The notes under the pieces: generated by a model
The model's database searches: none
What the model was told of the DNA's origin: nothing
Seen by the model: only the letters and a program-made list of their open reading frames with translations
Part shown: positions 41,607 to 51,751 of the stretch, in pieces
How the letters are laid out: every line of letters starts with the position of its first letter
Position numbering within the stretch: position 1 is the first letter of the stretch
Made by a program: the position numbers and the translations under genes
NCBI GenBank assembly: GCA_963557075.1
Contig: CAUWDA010000001.1
Span: 79,738 to 143,737 of the forward strand
Reading direction: 5' to 3'
Length of the DNA: 64,000 nt
From: Flavonifractor sp963557075
GTDB lineage: Bacteria > Bacillota > Clostridia > Oscillospirales > Oscillospiraceae

Positions 41607-43046
41607 ATGAAGCTGAATGAAGTGCTGACGGGGGTGGAGCTCACCGCCCGGCACGTCCAGGATGTGGAACTTTCAGGGATATGCTACGACACCCGGGACA
41701 TGATCCCCGGCTGCCTCTTTGTGGCGCTGCCGGGCTATAAGACCGACGGACACAAGTTTATTCAGACCGCCCTGGACCGGGGAGCGGCGGCGGTGCTCTG
41801 CCGCCGTCCCCCGGAGGGGGAGGGCCCCTGGGTGGTGACAGCCGATCCCAGAGCCGCCCTGGCGGCGGTATCAGCCAACTGGTTCGGCCATCCGGCGGAG
41901 GAGCTGACTATGGTGGCCGTGACGGGTACCAACGGCAAGACCACCACCACCTACCTGCTCAAGGCCATGCTGGAGGGGGTGCTGGGGGCCAAGGTAGGGC
42001 TGATCGGCACCAACCAGAATATGATCGGGGAGACCGCCCTGCCCGCCAGCCGCACCACCCCGGAGTCCTGGGAGGTGCAGAAGCTGCTGCGGCAGATGGC
42101 GGACGCCGGGTGCAGCCATGTGGTGATGGAGGCCTCCTCCCACGCCCTGGCGCTCCACCGGCTGGACGGCATCCGCTTCGCGGCGGGCATCTTTACCAAC
42201 CTGACCCAGGACCACTTGGATTTTCACGGCACTATGGAGGCCTATCGGGCGGCCAAGGGGCGGCTGTTCCGCCAGTGCGGCACGGCGGTGCTCAACCTGG
42301 ACGACGAGGCGGGCCGGTACTATGCCCAGACAGTCCCCTGTCCGGCATTTACCTACTCCGAGCGGAGGGACGAGGCGGATCTGACCGCCAAAAACCTGCG
42401 GCTCTTTCCCGACCGGGTGGAGTTTGAGGCGGTGACCATGGAGGCCATCGCCCGGGTACGGCTGCCCATCCCCGGCGGCTTCACCATCTACAACGCGCTG
42501 GGGGTCATCGCCTGCGGCCTGACCCTGGGCCTGCCGCTGGGACAGATCGCGTCCTCCCTGGCCGGGGCCAGGGGGGTGAAGGGCCGGGTCGAGGTGGTGC
42601 CCGTGCCGGCGGACTACACGGTGCTCATCGACTACGCCCACACCCCGGACGCCCTGGAGAACATCCTCACCACCGTTCGGGATTTCACCGGGGGACGGGT
42701 GATCTGTCTCTTCGGCTGCGGGGGCGACCGGGACCGGTCCAAGCGGCCCCGGATGGGGGCCATCGCCGGGCAGCTGGCCGACGCAGCGGTGCTCACCTCC
42801 GACAATCCACGCACCGAGGAGCCGGAGGCCATTATCCGGGATATCCTGGCCGGTATGGCGGGGACAGGGGCGGAGCGCCATGTGGAGCCCGACCGGCGGC
42901 GGGCCATCGCCCTGGCCCTCTCCCTGGCCCGGCCGGGGGACACCGTGGTACTGGCGGGCAAGGGCCACGAGACTTATCAGGAGATCAATGGCGCGGTCCG
43001 TCACCTGGACGAACGGGAGGAAGTGGCCGCCTTTTTCGCAAAATAG
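41607..43046 (+). CDS. murE: UDP-MurNAc-tripeptide synthetase (meso-DAP adding)
   Basis: 479 residues from the ATG at 41607. Adds the third residue to the peptidoglycan stem. ATP site TGTNGKTTTTYLLKAML; VVMEASSHALALHRLDG; NLTQDHLDFHGTMEAYR; the specificity motif DNPRTEEPEAI fits meso-diaminopimelate, not lysine. Follows the PBP gene by 34 bases. No murF follows it, unlike most dcw clusters. Confidence 0.96.
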   Translation: MKLNEVLTGVELTARHVQDVELSGICYDTRDMIPGCLFVALPGYKTDGHKFIQTALDRGAAAVLCRRPPEGEGPWVVTADPRAALAAVSANWFGHPAEELTMVAVTGTNGKTTTTYLLKAMLEGVLGAKVGLIGTNQNMIGETALPASRTTPESWEVQKLLRQMADAGCSHVVMEASSHALALHRLDGIRFAAGIFTNLTQDHLDFHGTMEAYRAAKGRLFRQCGTAVLNLDDEAGRYYAQTVPCPAFTYSERRDEADLTAKNLRLFPDRVEFEAVTMEAIARVRLPIPGGFTIYNALGVIACGLTLGLPLGQIASSLAGARGVKGRVEVVPVPADYTVLIDYAHTPDALENILTTVRDFTGGRVICLFGCGGDRDRSKRPRMGAIAGQLADAAVLTSDNPRTEEPEAIIRDILAGMAGTGAERHVEPDRRRAIALALSLARPGDTVVLAGKGHETYQEINGAVRHLDEREEVAAFFAK

Positions 43047-43165
43047 CGGCGCAACTTTGTTGCTTTTTGGAGTGGAATCCGGGGCGTTTCTGTGATAAAA
43101 TACCTCGTTAGTCCATTCCTGCGGACAAAAATCGAGCTGTAAGAGGCTTTGGAGGTTCAAAAGAG

Positions 43166-44146
43166 ATGTTGAGGATCGTCATCAGCTGCCTGATCGGGTT
43201 TGTGGTGGCCGCCCTGGCGGGGCGGATCCTGATCCCCGTGCTGCGGAGCATGAAGGCAGGCCAGTCCATCAAGGAGATCGGCCCCACCTGGCATATGTCC
43301 AAGCAAGGTACCCCCACCATGGGCGGGCTTATGTTCATCATCGCCGCCATTGTGGCGGTAGCCGCTGTGAGCTGGCCGGATTTTGCCGCCGGCAGGTTCG
43401 GCGGCGGCTTTGTACTGGTGTTCGCCCTGGTATTCGGGGTCATCGGCTACATTGACGACTATTTCAAGGTGAAAAAGCACGAGAACACCGGCCTGACCGC
43501 CCCCCAGAAGTTTCTCTTGCAGCTGGCGGCGGCCATCCTGTTCACGGTGCTCATGCGCAACTTCGGCTACCTGACCCCCGACCTGTACATCCCCTTCTTC
43601 AACGTGACTCTGTCGGTGCCCTGGCCCCTGTACATGGCCTTCGCCGCCTTCGTCATGGTGGGGTGCGTCAACGCCGTCAACATCACTGACGGCATCGACG
43701 GCCTGGCCAGCGGCGTCACCATGCCGGTGATGCTCTTCTTCACCGCCGTGGCCTGCTGGTGGAGCCGCTATGAGCTGGGGATCTTCTCCGCCGCGCTGCT
43801 GGGCGGCCTGGCCGGATTTTTGATCTACAATTTCCATCCGGCCAAGGTGTTTATGGGCGATACCGGCTCCCTCTTCCTGGGGGGCGCGGTGTGCGGCCTG
43901 GCCTTCGCTTTGGATATCCCTCTGGTGCTCATCCTGGTGGGTATCATCTACATTGCGGAAACTTTGTCTGATATTATACAGGTCGGATACTTCAAACTCA
44001 GCCACGGCAAGCGGATCTTCCGCATGGCCCCCCTCCACCACCACCTGGAGATGGGCGGCTGGAGCGAGGTGAAGCTCTTCTGCGTGTTCACCGGGATCAC
44101 CCTAGTGATGTGCGTGCTGGCCTTTGTGGGCGTGATGAACCGGTAA
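43166..44146 (+). CDS. mraY: Phospho-MurNAc-pentapeptide transferase
   Basis: 326 residues, ten predicted membrane segments. Makes lipid I on undecaprenyl phosphate. PTMGGLMFIIAAIVA, IDDYFKVKKHENTGLTAPQKFLLQ (catalytic Asp pair region), NAVNITDGIDGLASG, and the cytoplasmic MAPLHHHLEMGGWSE. The 119-base gap before it holds a possible weak promoter (TAAAAT at about 43095) and a site GGAGG, suggesting an internal start in the cluster. Confidence 0.96.
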   Translation: MLRIVISCLIGFVVAALAGRILIPVLRSMKAGQSIKEIGPTWHMSKQGTPTMGGLMFIIAAIVAVAAVSWPDFAAGRFGGGFVLVFALVFGVIGYIDDYFKVKKHENTGLTAPQKFLLQLAAAILFTVLMRNFGYLTPDLYIPFFNVTLSVPWPLYMAFAAFVMVGCVNAVNITDGIDGLASGVTMPVMLFFTAVACWWSRYELGIFSAALLGGLAGFLIYNFHPAKVFMGDTGSLFLGGAVCGLAFALDIPLVLILVGIIYIAETLSDIIQVGYFKLSHGKRIFRMAPLHHHLEMGGWSEVKLFCVFTGITLVMCVLAFVGVMNR

Positions 44147-44182
44147 CAGAGACCCTGCGGGGCAACGGGAGGTGACAGGACC

Positions 44183-45394
44183 ATGACAAAACGCAGAAGA
44201 GACCTGACGGTCATGCAGCAGCTGGCCCGGGGCCCTGTGGATATCCCCTTTCTGATGCTGGTGGTCATCCTCACCGCCATCGGCGTGGTGGCGGTGTTTT
44301 CCTCCTCCTACCCCACCGCCATGAACGAGGGGCTGGACCCCGCCAACTACTTTATCAAGCAGGCCACCTTCGGCGGCGTGGGACTGGTGGCCATGTACCT
44401 GATCTCCAAGATCAACTACCAGACCTTCCGGGGCCTGTCTGTTTTTGTGCTGGGCATCTCTATCGTGCTGCTGGTGCTGGTCATCCCCTTCGGCTACGGC
44501 CGGGCTACGGTAGGCGCCCAGCGGTGGATCCGCCTGCCCATCATCGGCGGCTTCCAGCCCTCGGAGATCGCCAAGGTGGGTGTCATCATGTATTTTGCCG
44601 CCCGCCTGTCCAAGCGCAACACCGAGAAACGCCGGCGTCTGCCCCCCCGGCACCCCCTCAGCGGGCTCCAGGCCTGGCTGGACGAGAAGGGTGTGCTGGA
44701 GCCCATCCCCTATTTCCTCATCCTGGGGCTGGTGGCGGTGCTGATGCTGATGGAACCCCACATGTCGGGCACCATCCTGGTGCTGGTGGGGGGCGCGTCG
44801 GTGCTCTTCGCCGCCGGCATCAAGCTCTATTGGTTCATCGGCGGCGGCACAGTGGCCGCCCTGGGTTTGTGGGTCATCATGACCAAGACCAGCTATATGG
44901 CCACCCGGCTGGCCATCTGGAAGGACCCGTGGAACGACGGCATGAACGGCCGGGGCAAGGGCTTTCAGATCATCCAGTCCCTCTATGCCATCGGCTCCGG
45001 CGGCCTGCTTGGGGTAGGCTTCGGCAAGAGCCGGCAGAAGTTCCTCTATCTGCCTGAGTCGGAGAACGACTACATTTTCTCCATCTGGTGCGAGGAGATG
45101 GGGTTTGTAGGGGCGATCATCGTCATCGTCCTCTTCATCCTGCTGGTGATCCGGGGCTACTGGATCGCCGTCCACGCCCGGGACCGGTTCGGCGCCCTGC
45201 TGGTGGTGGGCATCACCACTCTGACGGCGGTACAGGTCTTTTTGAACATCGCCGTGGTCACCAACCTGATCCCCTCCACCGGCATCTCTCTGCCCTTCTT
45301 CAGCTACGGAGGTACGGCTCTGATGATCCAGCTGGCGGAGATGGGAATGGTGTTGTCGGTGTCACGGCAGATACCGGCGCCCAAACAAGAGTAG
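44183..45394 (+). CDS. ftsW: Septal peptidoglycan glycosyltransferase FtsW
   Basis: 403 residues, SEDS family polymerase of lipid II, partner of the upstream PBP. About ten membrane segments; GAQRWIRLPIIGGFQPSEIAKVGVIMY, MLMEPHMSGTILVLVGG (catalytic-loop region), GSGGLLGVGFGKSRQKFLYLPESENDYIFS, and STGISLPFFSYGGTALMIQLAEMGMVL are all present. Basic cytoplasmic tail at the start. No murD lies between mraY and ftsW. Confidence 0.95.
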   Translation: MTKRRRDLTVMQQLARGPVDIPFLMLVVILTAIGVVAVFSSSYPTAMNEGLDPANYFIKQATFGGVGLVAMYLISKINYQTFRGLSVFVLGISIVLLVLVIPFGYGRATVGAQRWIRLPIIGGFQPSEIAKVGVIMYFAARLSKRNTEKRRRLPPRHPLSGLQAWLDEKGVLEPIPYFLILGLVAVLMLMEPHMSGTILVLVGGASVLFAAGIKLYWFIGGGTVAALGLWVIMTKTSYMATRLAIWKDPWNDGMNGRGKGFQIIQSLYAIGSGGLLGVGFGKSRQKFLYLPESENDYIFSIWCEEMGFVGAIIVIVLFILLVIRGYWIAVHARDRFGALLVVGITTLTAVQVFLNIAVVTNLIPSTGISLPFFSYGGTALMIQLAEMGMVLSVSRQIPAPKQE

Positions 45395-45400
45395 AAAGAT

Positions 45401-45560
45401 CCAGGGGGCGGAAGCGCCCCCCTGGATACAAGCCTGCGTGCCGGCAAGACCGGCGGCTTGGCTCGATACCCCCGGGTTCGCGCCCTGCGTCGCGGGTCGG
45501 GCGGTCTTTCCGGGAAGTGAATGCCCGGAAAGACTGCGCTCCAATTTCTTTTGCCCTTTG
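45401..45560 (+). repeat. GED-like element 5 between ftsW and murG
   Basis: In the 184-base gap: hairpin CCAGGGGGCG/CGCCCCCCTGG (45401-45425, one bulge), a GCCGG/CCGGC hairpin, and a perfect ten-bp stem TCTTTCCGGG / CCCGGAAAGA (45505-45533) whose loop is AAGTGAATG, the same loop as in element 1 at pyc. No duplicated piece of ftsW or murG is visible, so membership in the family is tentative. Confidence 0.5.
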
Positions 45561-45578
45561 TAAGGAGGGGGAACAGAC

Positions 45579-46712
45579 ATGAAGATCCTCTTTACCTGCG
45601 GCGGTACCGCGGGACATGTGAATCCGGCGGTGGCCCTGGCCCAGATGTTCCAGGCCCGCAACCCGGGCTGTCAGGTGCTCTTTGTGGGGGCCGACGGCGG
45701 GATGGAGACCAATCTGGTGCCCAAGGAGGGCTATGAGATCCAGACGGTGACCATCACCAATTTTCAGCGGTCCCTGACGCCCGCGGCCATCGGCCACAAC
45801 GTCAGGACCCTGCTGAACATGAACAAGTCCAAAAAACAGGCCAACGCCATCCTGGACCGGTTCCGGCCCGACCTGGTGGTGGGGACCGGGGGATACGCCT
45901 CCTACCCCGTGGTCAACGCGGCGGCGGCCCGGGGGATCCCCACCGCTGTCCACGAGTCCAACGCCGTCCCCGGACTGACCACCAAGACCCTGTCCAAGGT
46001 GGTGGACGTGGTGATGGTGGGCTTTGAGGAGAGCCGGGACCACTACGACGACCCCTCCAAGGTGGTGGTCACCGGGACCCCGGTGCGGGAGGACTTCTTC
46101 CGCTACAACCGGAAGGAGGCCCGGGAGAAGCTGGGCTTTACCGACGACCGGCCCCTGGTGGTGTCGGTATGGGGCAGTCTGGGCGCCGGGGTGATGAACG
46201 AGCAGATCACCGACTGCATCGTCCGGGCCTGCCGGGCCGGCGCTCCCTGGCGGCACATCCACGGCGCGGGGCGCAATTATGAGCAGGTGTGCTCCGGCCT
46301 GAAGGAGCAGGGGATCGACCTGGACCGGTATCCCGGCGTAGAGGTGCGGCAGTATATCTACGATATGCCCCTGGTGATGGCGGCGGCCGACCTGGTGCTC
46401 TGCCGGGCGGGAGCCTCCACCATCGCGGAACTCACCGCCATCGCCCGGCCGGCGGTGCTGGTGCCCTCACCCAATGTGGTGGCGGACCACCAGACCAAGA
46501 ACGCCAGGGTGCTGGCCAACGCCGGGGGTGCGGTGCTGCTGCCCGAGAGCGAGTCCAGCGGCGAGAAGCTCCACGAGCTGGTGGGCCAGCTGCTGGCCGA
46601 CCCGGACCGCCGGTCGGACATGAGCCGGGCGCTGCGGGCGCTGGGCGCCCCTGACGCGGCGGAGCAGATCTACCAGACGCTGACGGAATTGCTGGAAAAC
46701 CGGAAAAAATGA
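45579..46712 (+). CDS. murG: Lipid II synthase MurG
   Basis: 377 residues, GT-B glycosyltransferase adding GlcNAc to lipid I. FTCGGTAGHVNPAVALAQ, VVGTGGYASYPVVNAAAARGIPTAVHESNAVPGLTTK, and the UDP-GlcNAc site CRAGASTIAELTAIARPAVLVPSPNVVADHQTKNARVL. Behind AAGGAGGGGG. Followed by murA, not by murC or murB. Confidence 0.97.
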   Translation: MKILFTCGGTAGHVNPAVALAQMFQARNPGCQVLFVGADGGMETNLVPKEGYEIQTVTITNFQRSLTPAAIGHNVRTLLNMNKSKKQANAILDRFRPDLVVGTGGYASYPVVNAAAARGIPTAVHESNAVPGLTTKTLSKVVDVVMVGFEESRDHYDDPSKVVVTGTPVREDFFRYNRKEAREKLGFTDDRPLVVSVWGSLGAGVMNEQITDCIVRACRAGAPWRHIHGAGRNYEQVCSGLKEQGIDLDRYPGVEVRQYIYDMPLVMAAADLVLCRAGASTIAELTAIARPAVLVPSPNVVADHQTKNARVLANAGGAVLLPESESSGEKLHELVGQLLADPDRRSDMSRALRALGAPDAAEQIYQTLTELLENRKK

Positions 46713-46774
46713 ACCGCTTCCCCTTCTGACGCATAGGATGGCTTACATCAAGCCTGAATGCGGAGGAGGAAGCT

Positions 46775-48022
46775 ATGAGTGCATATCTGATCGAGGGCGG
46801 GCGGCCCCTGGATGGCTCTGTGGAGGTCCACGGGGCCAAGAACAGCGTGCTGCCCATCCTGGCGGCCTGTCTGCTGTCGCCGGGGGTCTGCGTGGTCCGG
46901 AACTGTCCCCGGCTGACCGATGTGGAAGCGTCCCTGGCTATCCTGCGCCACCTGGGCTGCCGGGCGGAGCGGCAGGGGGATGCGGTGGTGGTGGACGCCT
47001 CCGCCCCCACCGGCTTTGACGTGCCGGATGCCCTGATGCGGGAGATGCGCTCCTCCGTCATCTTTCTGGGGGCCATTCTGGGGCGGATGGGACAGGCACA
47101 GATGTGCGCCCCAGGGGGCTGCGAGCTGGGGCCCCGGCCCATCGACCTCCATCTGGCTGCCATCCGGGCCCTGGGGGGCAGCGTGGAGGAGCGGGGCGGC
47201 AGTCTCTTCTGCTCCGGCAGGCTCCGGGGAACGGATCTCGTACTCTCCCTGCCCAGCGTGGGGGCCACCGAGAACGCCATGCTGGCGGCGGTGTGCGCCG
47301 ACGGGACCACTACCATCACCAATGCCGCCCGGGAGCCGGAGATCGTGGATCTTCAGAACTTCCTGCGGGCTCTGGGGGCCCGGGTCCGGGGAGCGGGCAG
47401 CTCGGTCATCACTGTGGAGGGGGGCGTCCCCCTCCATGGGGGAAGCTACCGGGTGATGGGGGACCGCATCGTGGCGGCCACTTACCTGGCTGCTGCGGCG
47501 GCGGCCGGGGGAAGCGTGGAGGTCACCGGCGTGGACTGGCGCACCCTGTCCACGGTGACGGCGGTGCTGAAAGAAGCCGGGTGTCAGGTCAGGAGCGGAG
47601 CAGACCGGATCTTTCTCCAGGCCGATGGACCGCTGAAGGGCGTCCGTCCGGTGCGGACGGCGCCGTATCCCGGCTTCCCCACCGATGCCCAGGCCCCTCT
47701 GATGGCGGCCCTGGCGGGGGGGACCGGCTGCACGGTCTTTGTGGAAAACATCTTTGAGAGCCGCTACCGCCATGTGGACGAACTGGCCCGCATGGGGGCG
47801 GATATCCGGGTGGAGGGCCGGGTGGCCGTGGTATACGGCGCGTCCAGGCTCCACGGGGCGCCCCTGATGGCGTCCGACCTGCGGGGCGGAGCCGCGCTGG
47901 TGGTGGCCGCCCTGGGGGCGGAGGGGGAGAGCACCCTCTCCGGCCTGCACCATGTGGACCGGGGCTATCAGTCCCTGGACTTCGATTTACAGCGGCTGGG
48001 GGCCGGGATTTGCCGGATCTAA
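46775..48022 (+). CDS. murA: UDP-N-acetylglucosamine 1-carboxyvinyltransferase
   Basis: 415 residues. First committed step of peptidoglycan synthesis, target of fosfomycin. HGAKNSVLPILAACLL, CPRLTDVEASLAILRHLG, and the active-site loop APGGCELGPRPIDLHLAA with Cys116 (fosfomycin-sensitive type). DGTTTITNAAREPEIVDLQNFL and ADIRVEGRVAVVYG follow. Ribosome site GGAGGAGG. Confidence 0.96.
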   Translation: MSAYLIEGGRPLDGSVEVHGAKNSVLPILAACLLSPGVCVVRNCPRLTDVEASLAILRHLGCRAERQGDAVVVDASAPTGFDVPDALMREMRSSVIFLGAILGRMGQAQMCAPGGCELGPRPIDLHLAAIRALGGSVEERGGSLFCSGRLRGTDLVLSLPSVGATENAMLAAVCADGTTTITNAAREPEIVDLQNFLRALGARVRGAGSSVITVEGGVPLHGGSYRVMGDRIVAATYLAAAAAAGGSVEVTGVDWRTLSTVTAVLKEAGCQVRSGADRIFLQADGPLKGVRPVRTAPYPGFPTDAQAPLMAALAGGTGCTVFVENIFESRYRHVDELARMGADIRVEGRVAVVYGASRLHGAPLMASDLRGGAALVVAALGAEGESTLSGLHHVDRGYQSLDFDLQRLGAGICRI

Positions 48023-48112
48023 GGCGGCGCCTTGAGAAAAACGTAAGAATTTCTTAGCAAAATAACAACAATTCTATGGGAAGATGGGAAAAAAGAACAG
48101 GAGATCGACACA

Positions 48113-49033
48113 ATGGCGGCAAGACGAAACAGAAGGGGACGACGGCGAAACAGGGGGCGCTTTGGGGGCCTCTATAAGCTGCTGTCCATTCTGATCATCT
48201 TTGCCGCCATTCTGGCGGGGTGCATCATCTTTTTCCGGGTCAACACCATGGTGGTATCGGGCAATGCCCGCTATACCCAGGAGGAGGTCATTGCCGCCGC
48301 CGGTGTGGAGCGGGGGGACAACCTGTTTACCCTGAACAAGTACCAGATCGCCGACCGGATCCTGACCCAGCTGCCCTATGTGGAGGATGTGTCCATCAGC
48401 CGGAAGCTGCCCGACGCCCTGATCTTTGAAGTGGCGGAGAGCGCTGGGGTAGCCTGGGTGGAGAGCGGCGGCAGCTACTGGCTGATGAACGGCAGGTGCA
48501 AGCTGCTGGAGACGGGAGACGCGGCTCTGGTCCAGGGCAAGCCCCAGCTGCTGGGGTTGACACCGGAGAGCCCCACGGTGGGCAATACGCTGACCGTGCC
48601 GCCGGAGGGGCAGGACAAGCTGGAGCGGCTCCAGGCTTTTCTGGAGGCCATCCAGGCCCGGCTCATGACGGGCAGCCTCAGTGCCTTTATCGACCTGAGC
48701 AGCGACAACGAGATCCGCTTTGGATATGGGCAGAACCTGACGGTGATCTTCCCCCTCAACGGGGATTTTGACAACGCGACCTATGAGCTGAAACGCACGC
48801 TGGAGACCATGGACGAGCGGGGCATCCCCCGCACCGGCACCCTGGACCTGAACTACGAGAGCAAGGAGGTCCATCTTCTGCCGGAGCGCTGGGTGCCGGA
48901 GGGGTGGAGCCCGCCGGAGCCGCCGGTCCAGACCCCGGAGCCGCCGGCGGCGGAGGGGGGGCCCGGCGAGACTGAGCCGGTCCCGGAGCACACGCCAACG
49001 ACGCCGGAGCAGGTACCGGAGCCGGCGGAGTAA
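48113..49033 (+). CDS. ftsQ: Cell division protein FtsQ/DivIB
   Basis: 306 residues. Very basic cytoplasmic head (RRNRRGRRRNRGRF), one membrane segment (LYKLLSILIIFAAILAGCIIFF), a POTRA domain (RVNTMVVSGNARYTQEEVIAAAGVERGDNLFTLNKYQIADRILTQLPYVEDVSISRKLPDALIFEV) and an FtsQ beta domain. The last 50 residues are Pro/Glu-rich and disordered. A possible promoter, TTGAGA-17-TAGCAA (48032-48060), lies in the gap after murA. Confidence 0.9.
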   Translation: MAARRNRRGRRRNRGRFGGLYKLLSILIIFAAILAGCIIFFRVNTMVVSGNARYTQEEVIAAAGVERGDNLFTLNKYQIADRILTQLPYVEDVSISRKLPDALIFEVAESAGVAWVESGGSYWLMNGRCKLLETGDAALVQGKPQLLGLTPESPTVGNTLTVPPEGQDKLERLQAFLEAIQARLMTGSLSAFIDLSSDNEIRFGYGQNLTVIFPLNGDFDNATYELKRTLETMDERGIPRTGTLDLNYESKEVHLLPERWVPEGWSPPEPPVQTPEPPAAEGGPGETEPVPEHTPTTPEQVPEPAE

Positions 49034-49049
49034 ATACAAGGAGAATCTC

Positions 49050-49805
49050 ATGGCAAAGAAGATACGACGCAACAAAGGAGAATTCGCGGTGGTGGCGGTC
49101 TGCGTGATCGTGGGCTATCTGCTGGCCGCCCAGCTGCGCAGTGTGGAGCTGACCGGCGCGGCGGACGCCGCCAATGCCAGCCGCCTGGAGACGTTACAGG
49201 AGCTGTACAACCAGCAGACCAAGCAGAACGACGCCCTGGAGGACCAGCTGCGGCAGCTCCAGAGCGAGCTGTCCAATTACCGGGAGCAGGCCGCCGCCGG
49301 ATCCGCCGGCAGCCAGGCCCTGCGCCAGGAGCTGGAGGAACTGGAGATCGCCGCGGGCCGCACCGATGTGGAAGGGCCGGGGGTGACGGTGGTGCTGGAG
49401 GACTCCGGCAGCGTCAATGTGACCGGCGACGAGGCCGACTACCTCATCCACGACAACGACCTGCTCTCCGTGGTCAACGAGCTGCGCTCGGCGGGGGCGG
49501 AGGCCATCTCCCTCAACGGGGAGCGGCTGCTGGCGGGCAGCGAGATCCGCTGCACCGGCGCGGTGGTGACGGTGAACGGACGCCGGTACGCCGCGCCCTA
49601 TGTGATCTTCGCCATTGGGGACCCGGACACCCTGTACAGCGCCCTGACCATGCGCAACGGCGTGGTGGATGTGCTGGGCCAGTGGGGGATCTCGGTGAAG
49701 GTGACGGCCAGCGACCTGCTCCTGATCCCCAAGTACAACGGGACCATCGAGCACCACTACGCCCACAGCGCGGTGGAGCAGCCCCGGGAAGAGGGAGGAG
49801 AATGA
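49050..49805 (+). CDS. DUF881 family membrane-anchored protein (YlxW/YlxX-like)
   Basis: 251 residues: short basic cap, one membrane segment (GEFAVVAVCVIVGYLLAAQL), a coiled coil (about 45-105, LETLQELYNQQTKQNDALEDQLRQLQSELSNYREQA), then the DUF881 domain (VEGPGVTVVLEDSG ... LIHDNDLLSVVNELRSAGAEAISLNGERLLAGSEIRCTGAVVTVNGRRYAAPYVIFAIGD). Found between ftsQ and sbp/ftsZ in Firmicutes; role in division is unproven. One base from the next gene. Confidence 0.9.
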   Translation: MAKKIRRNKGEFAVVAVCVIVGYLLAAQLRSVELTGAADAANASRLETLQELYNQQTKQNDALEDQLRQLQSELSNYREQAAAGSAGSQALRQELEELEIAAGRTDVEGPGVTVVLEDSGSVNVTGDEADYLIHDNDLLSVVNELRSAGAEAISLNGERLLAGSEIRCTGAVVTVNGRRYAAPYVIFAIGDPDTLYSALTMRNGVVDVLGQWGISVKVTASDLLLIPKYNGTIEHHYAHSAVEQPREEGGE

Positions 49806-49806
49806 G

Positions 49807-50196
49807 ATGCTGGAGCTGATCGGTCTGCTGGGAGGCATCGTGGTGGGGGCCCTGGTGCCCTGGACCATTCCCAGCCAGTATTCCCTGTACGCGGCCTCCG
49901 GACTGCTGGCGGCCCTGGACTCCGCCCTGGGCGGCTATTGCGCTCGCATCAAGGGTGAATTCCGGCTGGCGGTTTTTCTGTCGGGTACCGCAGGCAATGC
50001 GTTCATCGCCGTTTTCCTCACCTGGCTGGGCGAAAAGCTGGGCATCCCGCTCTACCTGGCGGCGGTGGTGGTATTTGGCACCCGGATGTTCCAAAACTTT
50101 GCTAAAATCCGGCGGGAGCTATTGACCTCAAAGCAAAAGAGCGATACAATAAATCAACTAGATATAGTATCTCCCGAAGCGGAGGACCAAAGATAA
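49807..50196 (+). CDS. sbp: Small basic family membrane protein (Sbp)
   Basis: 129 residues with three predicted membrane segments: MLELIGLLGGIVVGALVPWTI, YAASGLLAALDSALGGYCARI with the family signature, and LAVFLSGTAGNAFIAVFLTWLG. It belongs to the DUF1290 small-basic family always next to ylxX/ftsZ regions in Bacillus and clostridia. Function unknown. Confidence 0.9.
   Translation: MLELIGLLGGIVVGALVPWTIPSQYSLYAASGLLAALDSALGGYCARIKGEFRLAVFLSGTAGNAFIAVFLTWLGEKLGIPLYLAAVVVFGTRMFQNFAKIRRELLTSKQKSDTINQLDIVSPEAEDQR
50122..50150 (+). promoter_or_regulatory. Internal ftsZ promoter
   Basis: TTGACC (50122-50127), 17 bases, TACAAT (50145-50150) inside the 3' end of sbp, about 107 bases before the ftsZ ATG. 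It would allow extra ftsZ expression independent of the dcw transcript. Confidence 0.75.
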
Positions 50197-50256
50197 GATA
50201 CTGTTGCCTATTCTACGTGCCTTTTCACGAATACGTTCTACATAGGAGGAGCAATT

Positions 50257-51369
<1,113 letters not shown>

Positions 51370-51377
51370 GGAACAAT

Positions 51378-51418
51378 GAAGGGCAGGAGCTGTTAACAGC
51401 TCCTGCCCTTCTGCTTTT
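51378..51418 (+). terminator. Intrinsic terminator ending the dcw cluster
   Basis: A perfect 15-bp stem (GAAGGGCAGGAGCTG / CAGCTCCTGCCCTTC) with a TTAA loop and TGCTTTT. Confidence 0.93.
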
Positions 51419-51431
51419 CTCCCCCGCGGGC

Positions 51432-51460
51432 TTGCAATCCCGAAGGAAAGAGTATATAAT
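51432..51460 (+). promoter_or_regulatory. Promoter of the CorA-type transporter gene
   Basis: TTGCAA (51432-51437), 17 bases, TATAAT (51455-51460). Transcription would start near 51467, leaving about 285 bases before the ATG. Confidence 0.85.
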
Positions 51461-51466
51461 GAACAA

Positions 51467-51751
51467 AGCTGGATGGACCACAGATGGATCTCCGGCTTTG
51501 TCTGCGCGTAAAGTGCGAAACAAGCTGCATGGTAAGGGAGTGATATGCGCCGTGAGCGGTGACCCTTTGAGTCGAGCATGTATCAAAACTGGCACGGCGT
51601 ATTTGTCCCGGGGCTGACTGAGGTGTCCTGCGGTACCCGTACGCCTGTGCTCTGTTCCGCTCTCTGTATGAGACGGGCGGAATAACGAGACAATAGGTGT
51701 GCGGGGATTTTTATACACATTCGGCCCCTGCGCCCGGAAAGGCGTGAGAGA
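51467..51751 (+). ncRNA. Long untranslated leader of the CorA-type gene, candidate RNA switch
   Basis: About 285 bases between a strong promoter and the ATG at 51752, with no convincing frame. Several GC-rich complementary segments suggest structure. I looked for the M-box (Mg), yybP-ykoY (Mn) and NiCo consensus sequences and could not match them. A metal-sensing leader is plausible only because a divalent-cation transporter follows. Confidence 0.4.

Noticed and set aside
51459..51617. Short frame beginning MNKAGWTTDG in the CorA-type leader
   Set aside because: Its ATG overlaps the -10 box of the promoter, so it would not be on the transcript.
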